Positions 37,829 to 46,396 of a stretch of DNA of 64,000 nt are shown here, one piece after another (the first letter of the stretch is position 1; each line of letters starts with the position of its first letter). The notes below the pieces were generated by a model. It searched no databases, had not been told where the DNA came from, and worked only from the letters and a program-made list of their open reading frames with translations. A program made the translations under genes and the position numbers. Source of the stretch: Flavobacterium sp. 140616W15 (GTDB lineage Bacteria; Bacteroidota; Bacteroidia; Flavobacteriales; Flavobacteriaceae); NCBI RefSeq assembly GCF_003668995.1, contig NZ_CP033068.1, positions 1,116,001 to 1,180,000 on the forward strand, in the 5' to 3' direction.

Positions 37829-38209
37829 ATGAAAGCTTCAGACCAATTTAAAACCGTTATAGAAAATTATCTGAGTGAAACTGCGCAGAGCGACACCGTC
37901 TTTGCGCAGGACTTCAGTAAAGCATGCAAAAACTTGGAAAGCTGTTTCAATTACATTTTTGCCGAGGTAAAAAAAACGGGACTGTGCGCCTTTGATAATC
38001 AGGAAATATTTGACATGGCTGTTAAATATTATACCGATGACACTATTGCCGAGCCTCAGCCTATAAAATGCAGGGTTGTGGTAAATCAGCCTGAAAAACC
38101 TGATTTGTTTACCTCCTCATCCGAAGTTCCTCAAAACAGCATCGTTTTAAAAACGCAAGTGCCTGCTTATAAAACCGCACCAAAAACCTTAACACTCTTT
38201 GACCTATGA
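37829..38209 (+). CDS. Cas9-inhibitor-like size but unassigned: Hypothetical element protein, 126 aa
   Basis: The first 75 residues are helical (DQFKTVIENYLSE, CKNLESCFNYIFAEVKK). The rest is Pro-rich and linker-like (IVLKTQVPAYKTAPKTLTLFDL), ending in a short motif TLFDL that could be a docking peptide. PcfK-like proteins precede PcfJ genes on mobile elements, and the ATGA overlap with the PcfJ-like gene fits that, so PcfK-like is my best guess. Despite the small size I see nothing that marks it as an anti-CRISPR. Confidence 0.65.
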   Translation: MKASDQFKTVIENYLSETAQSDTVFAQDFSKACKNLESCFNYIFAEVKKTGLCAFDNQEIFDMAVKYYTDDTIAEPQPIKCRVVVNQPEKPDLFTSSSEVPQNSIVLKTQVPAYKTAPKTLTLFDL

Positions 38210-39534
38210 TACCTAAAACCATCATCGAAAAGCAGATTACAGAACTGAGTGTCTCCCTTAAACCTGTAACGGAAAAAATGCAGGGGAGAGCGGAAAAAGA
38301 CATTTTTCTTAAATGGGCTGTCCTGTCAAGGGGAAAATTTCATTGTTTGGAATGCACCTGCACTTGGAAGCCTGATGCGCAGAAAGCATCCTGCACAAAT
38401 TATATAAACTGCACAGCTTGTAGGGGGAAACTCAAAATACAGCAGTACAATCAGGTGCATTTCAAAGAAATAGAGTACTGGGCAGTTTTGAATATATGCG
38501 CAGGATTTCAGGTGGTGCGTATTATCTGCTCGCATAAAAATATGAAAAAGAATTTTATGCCGTCTTACTTTCACAAAGAAGCCATGCAGCACTGGATAAA
38601 TTCAAAAGGGGAGGTGCGTACACTCTCGCTCGGCACCAACGTTTTTTCAAATACCTATGATGCCTGGAAATATTACTCGCCCCTTGAAATCCGCCCCAAA
38701 AATTTTGAGGATTCTCCCAAATACCGCATTAATCCTTATAAGGTTTATGCAGGAGGGCAGGTGCTTGATGTCCTTAAAAGAAACGGTTTCAAAGGCAGTT
38801 TTTACACCATTGCACCGCAGGTGCTTTTTACGGCTCTTTTGAAAGATTCCCATGCCGAGACGCTCCTTAAAACGGGACAGACAGATTTTTTGAAGCATTA
38901 TCTGCTGTCGCGCGCGCAGTATATCAGGGAAAACTGGCAGGCGGTTAAAACGTGTTTTAAAAACAATTTTAAGGTGTCAAATTTTACGCTTTGGGAAGAT
39001 TACATCTCACTGCTGAGATGGTTTAAAATGGATTTGAATATTCCCCAGAATGTCTGTCCTGAAAACTTAGCTGAACAGCATGACAGGCTTGTCGAGCGCA
39101 AACGCAGAATTCAGAGACGTCTTAAAATAAAGGAACTCCGCTCGGAAATCCAGCAGGCGCAGATGATCTATGAGGAGCAGAAAAAACAGTTTTTCGGACT
39201 GGAGTTCACAGAGGAAAATCTCAGCATTAGTGTCATGGAAAGCGTGCAGGATTTTCTCGAAGAGGGCGACGTGCTCCGACACTGCGTATTTACCAACGAA
39301 TACTATAAAAAGAATAACTCCCTTATTCTTTCAGCTAAATTTGAAAACAAGCCTGTAGAGACCATAGAGGTGGCACTCCCGTCACTTGAAATTGTGCAGT
39401 GCAGGGGAGACAAAAACAAGGTTTCCCCGCACCACAAACAGATTCTAAAACTTTTGAATCAGAACCTGTATCAGATTAAAAAGCGGATAAAAAAGCGGAT
39501 AAAAAACAAAAAAGCAGTCCGAGCCGAAATTTAG
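38206..39534 (+). CDS. PcfJ-like protein, 442 aa
   Basis: The C-terminal 100 residues match the PcfJ domain: SVMESVQDFLEEGDVLRHCVFTNEYYKKNNSLILSA, then VETIEVALPSLEIVQCRGDKNK. Near residues 45-75 lies a Cys cluster (CLECTCTW, CTNYINCTACRGK) that may bind zinc. PcfJ proteins are found on conjugative plasmids and integrative elements, with a role that is not settled. It overlaps the previous gene by four bases (ATGA) and ends in a terminator. Confidence 0.85.
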   Translation: MIPKTIIEKQITELSVSLKPVTEKMQGRAEKDIFLKWAVLSRGKFHCLECTCTWKPDAQKASCTNYINCTACRGKLKIQQYNQVHFKEIEYWAVLNICAGFQVVRIICSHKNMKKNFMPSYFHKEAMQHWINSKGEVRTLSLGTNVFSNTYDAWKYYSPLEIRPKNFEDSPKYRINPYKVYAGGQVLDVLKRNGFKGSFYTIAPQVLFTALLKDSHAETLLKTGQTDFLKHYLLSRAQYIRENWQAVKTCFKNNFKVSNFTLWEDYISLLRWFKMDLNIPQNVCPENLAEQHDRLVERKRRIQRRLKIKELRSEIQQAQMIYEEQKKQFFGLEFTEENLSISVMESVQDFLEEGDVLRHCVFTNEYYKKNNSLILSAKFENKPVETIEVALPSLEIVQCRGDKNKVSPHHKQILKLLNQNLYQIKKRIKKRIKNKKAVRAEI

Positions 39535-39551
39535 TTTTCGGCTTTTTTTTT
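39522..39551 (+). terminator. Terminator of the SSB-PcfJ operon
   Basis: AGCCGAAA / TTTTCGGCT with a short loop, then nine T. The stem spans the PcfJ-like stop codon. Confidence 0.8.
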
Positions 39552-39773
39552 AACAAAATGTTAAATTGCGGCGCCCAGACACTTAAAGGCTGGGGTATTG
39601 TCTCAAGGGGTTCAGGCTTAATTCTAAAACAAAGTTCGGGAAGGAAAGGCGGTTCGCCGAAAAAAATTCCCCCATAAATGCAGGTGAAAAACCTGCTTTA
39701 TTGCGTTGCTTTTTTCGCTCGCTTTCTCATTCCCGGCTGAGGTTCCATAATTAATCTTAAAACTTTAGAAATC

Positions 39774-40244
39774 ATGGAAACTTCAAAGACACTTCAGAAC
39801 TGGAATCAGGTAGCAGAAATTCAGTTGGTTTACAAAACAAAAGTGAAAGCATCAGAAAGACCTTTCATAAATTCTTCCAAAACGGCTTACCAGCTGGCGC
39901 TCCAGTCCTGGAATCCCGATACAATAGAATTTTTCGAGCAGTTTAAAATCCTTCTTCTCAATCAATCCAATAAGGTACTTGGAATCTATGAAGTTTCATC
40001 TGGAGGTATTTCCGGCACCATAGTTGACCTCAGACTGATTTTTGCAGCGGCACTTAAAGCTAATGCCGTATCGCTGATTATGATTCATAATCATCCTTCG
40101 GGACAAATCAGACCTTCCGAGGCTGATAAACAGATAACCAGAAAAGTCAAAGAGGCCGGTAGCATTCTCAATATTACACTGCTGGATCATCTCATCATTA
40201 CCCCTGAAACCTACTATTCCTTTGCAGATGAAGGAGCTTTTTAG
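39774..40244 (+). CDS. RadC-like JAB-domain protein, 156 aa
   Basis: The JAMM metal motif is intact: MIHNHPSGQIRPSEADKQITR (His-x-His, then Ser-x-x-Asp). The stretch LNQSNKVLGIYEVSSGG is also typical. It lacks the N-terminal helix-hairpin-helix part of chromosomal RadC, as is usual for copies on plasmids and integrative elements, where they are common near SSB and anti-restriction genes. Its real function is unknown. The upstream 238 bp hold only short hairpins. Confidence 0.88.
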   Translation: METSKTLQNWNQVAEIQLVYKTKVKASERPFINSSKTAYQLALQSWNPDTIEFFEQFKILLLNQSNKVLGIYEVSSGGISGTIVDLRLIFAAALKANAVSLIMIHNHPSGQIRPSEADKQITRKVKEAGSILNITLLDHLIITPETYYSFADEGAF

Positions 40245-40819
40245 CTCCTACATTTTTTAATAATTGGAACGTAGGTATTTAATAAATTGACCTACTAATT
40301 ATTTTTATAAAGAAGCTTTATCTCAAATTATGTAGAGATTTCTTTGATTTGCTATTAATAGGAAACATGTCTAGACATTTTAATTAGTTACATAAATTTA
40401 CGGAAACGCTAATCTTTCGGATAAATCAATAGGTAAATATTAGTAACAATTAATTATGAATAAACAGTATAAATCGTACAGACAATATATTTTTACTCAG
40501 CTAATGATAATTTTCAATTTCAGATGTTACAATATATACCTAACTAGCATTATTTTGCTTATTGTAGTTGTCAAATCGATAAGCTTATCAATAGCTCGTG
40601 AATCAACACGCAGCTTTTAAGTTTTTTAAATTATATAATAAGCATCTGCGATATTTCTACTGAATCTGTACTAAGTTGTAAATAGTATAACATCTGTACC
40701 TTGCTTAAACTCCTTAAGATTTGTGAATGATTTTTGCGATGCCGGCCTATTGAAATTTTTTAGTAGAATAGTCAAAATAATTTCTCAACAAATATTATAA
40801 TGCCTAAAATAATAAGTAT
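40245..40819. other. AT-rich gap before the CRISPR-Cas locus
   Basis: No gene, repeat or clear promoter is seen in these 575 bp. It probably marks the boundary between the mobilizable element and the CRISPR-Cas locus, but no direct repeat or attachment site could be recognised by eye. Confidence 0.45.
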
Positions 40820-40911
40820 AAAAAAAGCGACCCTTGTGAGGCCGCTTTGAATGTTTTCACAACGGAATAATCCTTATTGTGAATTGCTTCAAAATTGTAT
40901 TGCAATAATAC
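40820..40911 (-). ncRNA. tracrRNA of the type II-C system
   Basis: Read on the minus strand. Positions 40901-40877 are the anti-repeat, matching 25 of 26 bases of the repeat (one T missing). Downstream come a hairpin region (CAATAAGGATTATTCCGTTG) and a strong GC-rich terminator stem (AGCGGCC / GGGTCGCT) followed by T7 at 40826-40820. This order (anti-repeat, nexus-like hairpin, terminator hairpin) is that of known tracrRNAs. It is divergent from cas9, with about 85 bp between them. The 5' end is not fixed by the sequence; a longer form is possible. Confidence 0.85.
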
Positions 40912-40931
40912 AAAAAAATCTCTATCCTTAA

Positions 40932-40947
40932 TTATGGTTTTCCGTAA
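40932..40947. promoter_or_regulatory. Palindrome TTATGGTTTTCCGTAA, copy 3, between tracrRNA and cas9
   Basis: Third copy of the TAYGG-A4/T4-CCRTA motif. It lies 48 bp upstream of cas9 and just upstream of the divergent tracrRNA, so it could affect both. A weak TATCTTTT element at 40958-40965 would place the -33 box of a cas9 promoter inside this palindrome. Confidence 0.4.
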
Positions 40948-40994
40948 ATCAATTAATTATCTTTTACTTAATTTTAAAAATTAATTTTTTAGAG

Positions 40995-43900
40995 ATGAAA
41001 AAAATATTAGGATTAGATTTAGGGACAACTTCTATTGGTTGGGCATATATCCATGAAGCAGAAAATAATGATGAGACATCATCAATAATAAATTCAGGTG
41101 TACGTATTGTGCCTCTTACTACTGATGAAGAAGCCGACTTCAAAAAAGGAAATACTATTTCCATAAATGCAGACAGAACATTAAAGCGTGGAGCAAGACG
41201 AGGCCTGCAGCGTTTTAAACAAAGAAGAGATGCTTTATTAGAGACCTTCAATAAAATAAAATTTATTTCTACTGGTTTTGTTTATGCTGAAACAGGAAAA
41301 GAAACTACTTTCTCTTCATACCAATTAAGAGCTAAAGCAGCAATTGAACCAGTTTCTAAAGAAGAGCTAGTTCAAGTTTTATTGATGCTTAATAAAAAAA
41401 GAGGTTACAAAAGCAGCCGAAAAGCAAAGACTGCTGAAGAGGGAGATGCAATTGATGGAATGAAAATTGCCAAAGAAATTTTTGAAAATAATTTAACACC
41501 TGGACAATGGGTTTATAATTCATTATCAAAAGGAAGTAGATTTATTCCTGATTTCTATCGTTCAGATTTACAGAAGGAATTAGATAAAATTGTGCGTTTT
41601 CAAAATCAATTCTATCCAGAACAATTAAACAACAAACTTCTAGAAGATATTCAAGGAAAATCAAGAACACAAACTTCTCAACATTTTTCAAGAACATTAA
41701 AAATTGAACTTGCAGAAAACAAAGGAACCAGAGAAGAAACCAAATTACAGCATTATAAATGGAGAAATGATGCTTTGACAAACGAACTTGATTTAAAAAT
41801 TTTAGCATTTATTCTTACTGAAATAAACAACCAAATTAATCAATCCAGTGGCTACCTTGGTGCAATTAGCGACAGAAGCAAAGAATTATATTTCAATCAA
41901 CAAACTGTTGGTCAATTTCAATACAAGCAACTCGAGAAAGATCCACATGCCAAACTGAAAAATCAAGTATTCTATCGTCAGGATTATTTAGATGAGTTTG
42001 AAAAAATTTGGGAAACACAAAGGCAATTTCATAGCGAATTAAACGACCTGCTAAAAACAGAGGTTCGTGATGTCACAATTTTTTATCAACGAAAATTAAA
42101 GTCCCAGAAGCATCTTGTAAGTTTCTGCGAATTTGAAAAAGGACATAAAGCAATTCCGAAATCATCTCCTTTGTTTCAGGAATTTAGAGTTTGGCAGAAC
42201 TTAAATAATATTGTTGTCAAAAATGAGACTACAAAAGAACCTTTTGTTTTGGATGAAGACCTAAAAAAAATTCTTGCACAACAATTATTGTTTAAGGACA
42301 GTATTACTGACTCTCAATTATTATCTTTTTGTGAGCTAAAAAAGGGGACTCATACTGCAAATTTCAAAAAAATTGAAGGAAACAGAACTAATACTGAGAT
42401 TTATAAAGCTTTTGAAAAAATTCTGGTTTTAGAAGGCTATGATGAATTAGACCTTACTAAATTAGATGCTTTTGAAATAAATAAAATAATCAAATCTGCA
42501 TTTTCTGATTTAGAAATTAATACTGATATTCTTGATTTCGATACAAATATTCAAGGGAATGATTTTGACAAACAGCCCTACTATCAGTTTTGGCATTTAT
42601 TATTTTCTGCGGAAGATGATGATTTTTTAAAAAAAAGTCTGATGAGTAAATTTGGCTTTAGAGAAAATCACATTCCATTTCTTTTGAATGTAATCTTACA
42701 AGCTGATTATGGTAGTCTGAGCGCTAAAGCAATTAAAAAAATCCTCCCTCATTTAATTGACGGACATATTTATGACAAGGCATGTACATTAGTTGGCTAT
42801 AATCATTCATCATCCCTAACAGCAGAACAAAATAATAATAGAGTTATCAAAGATACTTTGGAACTACTTAAAAAAAATAGCTTAAGGAACCCCGTTGTAG
42901 AAAAGATACTTAATCAAATGATTAACGTTATTAATGCTATTTTAAAGGACCCGACATTAGGAAAGCCAGATGAAATTCGTGTAGAATTAGCCCGTGAATT
43001 GAAAAACAATAATGAGCAACGCAGTGAAATGACAAAAGCTATTAATAAGAGTACTGTAGAACACGAGCAAATCAGGAAATTATTACATCACGAATTTGGA
43101 ATTCATCGTGTAACCAGAAATGATGTTATACGCTATAAGCTTTGGAAAGAGTGCGACGGTATTTCTTTATACACAGGAAAACCAATAGAACCATCAAAAT
43201 TGTTTACAAAAGATTACGACATTGAGCATATTATTCCAAAATCACGTTTATTTGACGATAGTTTTTCGAACAAAACCATTTGTGAACGTCAATTAAATAT
43301 TGATAAAAGCAATAAAACAGCTTACTCTTTTTTACAAGAAAAATTATCTGCTGAAGAGTTTGATCAATTCGAAAAAAGAGTAAAAAGCTTGTTTGGAAAA
43401 ATTAGCCGAACAAAACAGAACAAACTCTTAATGGCTGATAATGAAATTCCAGAAGGTTTTATTGAACGCCAATTAAGAGAAACACAATATATTGCAAAAA
43501 AAGCCAAAGAAATTTTACTGGAAGTTTCCAGAAATGTAACTTCAACTATTGGAAGTGTAACTGATAAACTTCGCGAAGATTGGGAACTGGTTGATGTGAT
43601 GAAAGAACTCAATTGGGACAAATATGATAAATTAGGTTTAACTCATATAGAGGAAGGTAAGAACGGAGAGCGTTTGTACAAAATTAAAGATTGGACAAAA
43701 CGAAATGACCATCGTCATCATGCGATGGATGCTATAACAGTTGCTTTTACAAAGCCAGCATACATTCAATATTTGAACAATTTAAATGCAAAAACGCAAG
43801 GCGATAAAAAAGCAGATTCTATTTTTGGAATTGAAACTAAATATTTAAAAAGAGATAAGAATAATAAGCTTCGATTCATCGAACCAATGCCTAACTTTAG

Positions 43901-45041
43901 GGAAGAAGCAAAAAAGCAACTCGAAAGCATATTAATATCCTACAAAGCAAAAAATAAAGTAGTTACCAAAAATAAGAATATAACTAAAAAAGGCGGAGGA
44001 ACAAATCAGAAAACACAGCTCACTCCACGTGGACAATTGCATAAAGAAACAGTTTATGGTAAGTTACAACAATATGGTACAAAAGAAGAAAAAGTAGGTG
44101 TTAATTTTACAGCTGAATTAATTAATAAGGTTGCGAAAAAACAGTATAGAGAAGCTTTATTAAATCGTTTGTCAGAAAACAAAAATGATCCTAAAAAAGC
44201 TTTTTCAGGGAAAAATACATTATCTAAAAATCCAATATATCTAGATGTCAACAAAACTATTGAATTACCAGAAAAGGTAAAATTAGTTTGGCTAGAATCC
44301 GATTATACTATCAGAAAAGATATTACTCCAGATTTAAAAATTGATAAAGTAATAGATATTGGCTTAAAATCTATTCTTCAAAGCCGTTTAAATGAATTTG
44401 GTGGAGATCCTAAAAAAGCTTTTATCAATTTAGACGAAAATCCAATTTGGCAGAACAAAGAAAAAGGAATTGCCATAAAACGAGTAACCATTAGTGGAGT
44501 AAGTAATGCTCAGGCTTTACACGTTAAGAGAGATCACTTCGGGACTGAAATTTTAGATGATAACGGAACTTCGATTCCGGTTGATTTTGTTAGTACAGGT
44601 AATAATCATCATGTAGCTATTTACAGAGATGCAAAGGGAAATTTACAGGAAAAAATTGTTTCTTTCTATGAGGCCGTAACTCAAATTAGTTTAGGATTGT
44701 CAATTATTGATAAGGATTATAGAAAATCTGAAGGTTGGGGATTTGTATTCACATTGAAGCAAAATGAATATTTTATATTTCCTTCTGAAGGATTTAATCC
44801 ACAAGAAATTGATCTTCTAAATCCTAGTAATTATTCTTTGATTAGTCCTAATCTGTTTAGGGTACAAAAATTAGGAACAAAAGATTATAATTTTAGACAT
44901 CATTTAGAAACTCAATTATTGGACAATAGTAAATTGAATAACATCGCTTATAAAAGAATTAGAAGTCCAAAAGAATTATCAACTATCGTCAAGGTTAGGA
45001 TTAATCATTTGGGTCAATTTGTGCAATTAGGAGAATATTAG
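40995..45041 (+). CDS. cas9: Cas9 endonuclease, type II-C, 1348 aa
   Basis: RuvC-I is LGLDLGTTSIGWAYI (Asp8), the arginine-rich bridge helix is NADRTLKRGARRGLQRFKQRR, the HNH centre is YDIEHIIPKSRLFDDSFSNKT (His about residue 745), and RuvC-III is DHRHHAMDAITVAF (His about 909, Asp about 912). All catalytic residues are present, so the nuclease should be active. The length is a little below the 1400 or so usual for Bacteroidetes II-C Cas9. Cas1 starts 2 bases after its stop; no cas4 or csn2 is present, which defines subtype II-C. It pairs with the tracrRNA encoded divergently. Confidence 0.97.
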   Translation: MKKILGLDLGTTSIGWAYIHEAENNDETSSIINSGVRIVPLTTDEEADFKKGNTISINADRTLKRGARRGLQRFKQRRDALLETFNKIKFISTGFVYAETGKETTFSSYQLRAKAAIEPVSKEELVQVLLMLNKKRGYKSSRKAKTAEEGDAIDGMKIAKEIFENNLTPGQWVYNSLSKGSRFIPDFYRSDLQKELDKIVRFQNQFYPEQLNNKLLEDIQGKSRTQTSQHFSRTLKIELAENKGTREETKLQHYKWRNDALTNELDLKILAFILTEINNQINQSSGYLGAISDRSKELYFNQQTVGQFQYKQLEKDPHAKLKNQVFYRQDYLDEFEKIWETQRQFHSELNDLLKTEVRDVTIFYQRKLKSQKHLVSFCEFEKGHKAIPKSSPLFQEFRVWQNLNNIVVKNETTKEPFVLDEDLKKILAQQLLFKDSITDSQLLSFCELKKGTHTANFKKIEGNRTNTEIYKAFEKILVLEGYDELDLTKLDAFEINKIIKSAFSDLEINTDILDFDTNIQGNDFDKQPYYQFWHLLFSAEDDDFLKKSLMSKFGFRENHIPFLLNVILQADYGSLSAKAIKKILPHLIDGHIYDKACTLVGYNHSSSLTAEQNNNRVIKDTLELLKKNSLRNPVVEKILNQMINVINAILKDPTLGKPDEIRVELARELKNNNEQRSEMTKAINKSTVEHEQIRKLLHHEFGIHRVTRNDVIRYKLWKECDGISLYTGKPIEPSKLFTKDYDIEHIIPKSRLFDDSFSNKTICERQLNIDKSNKTAYSFLQEKLSAEEFDQFEKRVKSLFGKISRTKQNKLLMADNEIPEGFIERQLRETQYIAKKAKEILLEVSRNVTSTIGSVTDKLREDWELVDVMKELNWDKYDKLGLTHIEEGKNGERLYKIKDWTKRNDHRHHAMDAITVAFTKPAYIQYLNNLNAKTQGDKKADSIFGIETKYLKRDKNNKLRFIEPMPNFREEAKKQLESILISYKAKNKVVTKNKNITKKGGGTNQKTQLTPRGQLHKETVYGKLQQYGTKEEKVGVNFTAELINKVAKKQYREALLNRLSENKNDPKKAFSGKNTLSKNPIYLDVNKTIELPEKVKLVWLESDYTIRKDITPDLKIDKVIDIGLKSILQSRLNEFGGDPKKAFINLDENPIWQNKEKGIAIKRVTISGVSNAQALHVKRDHFGTEILDDNGTSIPVDFVSTGNNHHVAIYRDAKGNLQEKIVSFYEAVTQISLGLSIIDKDYRKSEGWGFVFTLKQNEYFIFPSEGFNPQEIDLLNPSNYSLISPNLFRVQKLGTKDYNFRHHLETQLLDNSKLNNIAYKRIRSPKELSTIVKVRINHLGQFVQLGEY

Positions 45042-45043
45042 TT

Positions 45044-45940
45044 ATGATAAAACGGACACTTTTCTTTGGTACCCCAGCTTATTTAAGTACTAAAAATGAG
45101 CAAATTATAATATCTTATCCCGACAAGGATCAGGAGACTAAAAGCGTTTCTATTGAGGATATTGGGGTAATTGTTTTAGAAAATCAACAAATTACTATAA
45201 CTAATGGATTATTAGAAAAACTAACCCAAAATAATGTTGCTTTAATTAATTGCGACCAACAACATTTGCCAATAGGCTTGTTAATGCCGCTAAACGGGCA
45301 CACAGAACAAACAGAACGTTTTAAAAATCAAATTAATGCTTCTGTTCCACTAAAAAAGAATCTGTGGCAACAGACTATAAGCTCTAAAATTACGAATCAG
45401 GCTGGCCTATTAAAAGAAAAGGGAATTCCAATGCGTAAAATGGAATTATGGGCAAAGGAAGTAACCTCTGGAGACTCTTTAAATCACGAAGCACGGGCTG
45501 CAGTATACTATTGGCAAAGCCTGATAAAAGTGGAGAATTTTACAAGGGGTCAAAAAGGAATACCTCCTAATAATTTACTCAATTACGGCTATGCCATTTT
45601 AAGAGCCATCACGGCAAGAGCCTTAGTAAGTTCGGGAATGCTGCCTACATTAGGAATCTTTCATCGCAATAAATATAATGCCTACTGCCTTGCTGACGAC
45701 ATTATGGAACCTTATCGACCATATGTGGATTTGATTGTATGCCATATTATGGAAACAGCTGATTCTTATGAAGAATTAACTGTTGAAATAAAAAAACAAT
45801 TATTGAATATTGCAACAATAGATGTAAACATTGATGGTAAAAATAGCCCTTTGATGGTAGCTATGAGTAGAACAACCAATTCTTTACATGAGTGTTTTGA
45901 AGGAAGTTCCAGAAGAATTTTATACCCAATTTATGTATGA
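45044..45940 (+). CDS. cas1: Cas1 spacer integrase, type II-C, 298 aa
   Basis: Type II Cas1: [18 protein letters not shown] at the start, [14 protein letters not shown] with the catalytic Glu, and the C-terminal [26 protein letters not shown] with catalytic His and Asp. It integrates new spacers together with Cas2. It overlaps cas2 by 8 bases. Length is normal for the family. Confidence 0.96.
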   Translation: MIKRTLFFGTPAYLSTKNEQIIISYPDKDQETKSVSIEDIGVIVLENQQITITNGLLEKLTQNNVALINCDQQHLPIGLLMPLNGHTEQTERFKNQINASVPLKKNLWQQTISSKITNQAGLLKEKGIPMRKMELWAKEVTSGDSLNHEARAAVYYWQSLIKVENFTRGQKGIPPNNLLNYGYAILRAITARALVSSGMLPTLGIFHRNKYNAYCLADDIMEPYRPYVDLIVCHIMETADSYEELTVEIKKQLLNIATIDVNIDGKNSPLMVAMSRTTNSLHECFEGSSRRILYPIYV

Positions 45941-46280
45941 CGAGCATTATACACGTTTAAATCAATATAGGAGTTTGTGGATATTAGTATTTTTTGATCT
46001 GCCCACCGAAACGCGTAAAGAGCGTAAAGTTGCTAGTGCTTTTCGTAAGAAATTATTAGACGATGGCTTTTCTATGTTCCAATTTTCGATATATATGCGT
46101 TTTTGTGCTAGTAGGGAAAATGCAGAGGTACATGCTAAGAGAATAAAAAATAGCTTGCCTGAGCATGGAAAAATTGGCGTGATGCAAATCACAGATAAAC
46201 AATTTGGAATGATGGAACTGTTTTATGGAAAAAAACCTGTTGAAACAGAAAAACCATCTCAACAATTAGAACTTTTCTAA
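45933..46280 (+). CDS. cas2: Cas2, type II-C, 115 aa
   Basis: The start chosen is ATG at 45933, inside the end of cas1 (sequence ATGTATGA), giving [24 protein letters not shown], the beta1 strand of Cas2. An earlier in-frame ATG at 45888 would add 15 residues lying inside cas1 and is less likely. The ferredoxin-like fold continues in [22 protein letters not shown]. It is the structural partner of Cas1. Its stop is 116 bp before the array. Confidence 0.94.
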   Translation: MYDEHYTRLNQYRSLWILVFFDLPTETRKERKVASAFRKKLLDDGFSMFQFSIYMRFCASRENAEVHAKRIKNSLPEHGKIGVMQITDKQFGMMELFYGKKPVETEKPSQQLELF

Positions 46281-46396
46281 TAATTAGGATAAAAAAAATA
46301 CCTAAACAGCTCTGGTTCAGGTCTTAAATTAAGCAACTTTTTAATTCCTAAGAAAATACATAATTGCCAACATATCAAACGATTAACTCGCGGTAT
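46281..46396. promoter_or_regulatory. CRISPR leader region
   Basis: AT-rich 116 bp between cas2 and the first repeat. The cas2-proximal repeat is perfect while the far repeat is truncated, so new spacers are probably added at this end. No coding sequence is seen. Since crRNAs appear to be made from the opposite strand, this end is also where the transcripts of the array run out. Confidence 0.6.

Noticed and set aside
37829..38209. Anti-CRISPR candidate on the element next to the Cas9 locus
   Set aside because: Small size and location are the only arguments; the ATGA overlap with the PcfJ-like gene fits a PcfK-like partner better.
45888..45932. Earlier ATG for cas2
   Set aside because: The added 15 residues lie inside cas1 and are unlike Cas2; the ATG at 45933 begins just before the first strand of the fold.
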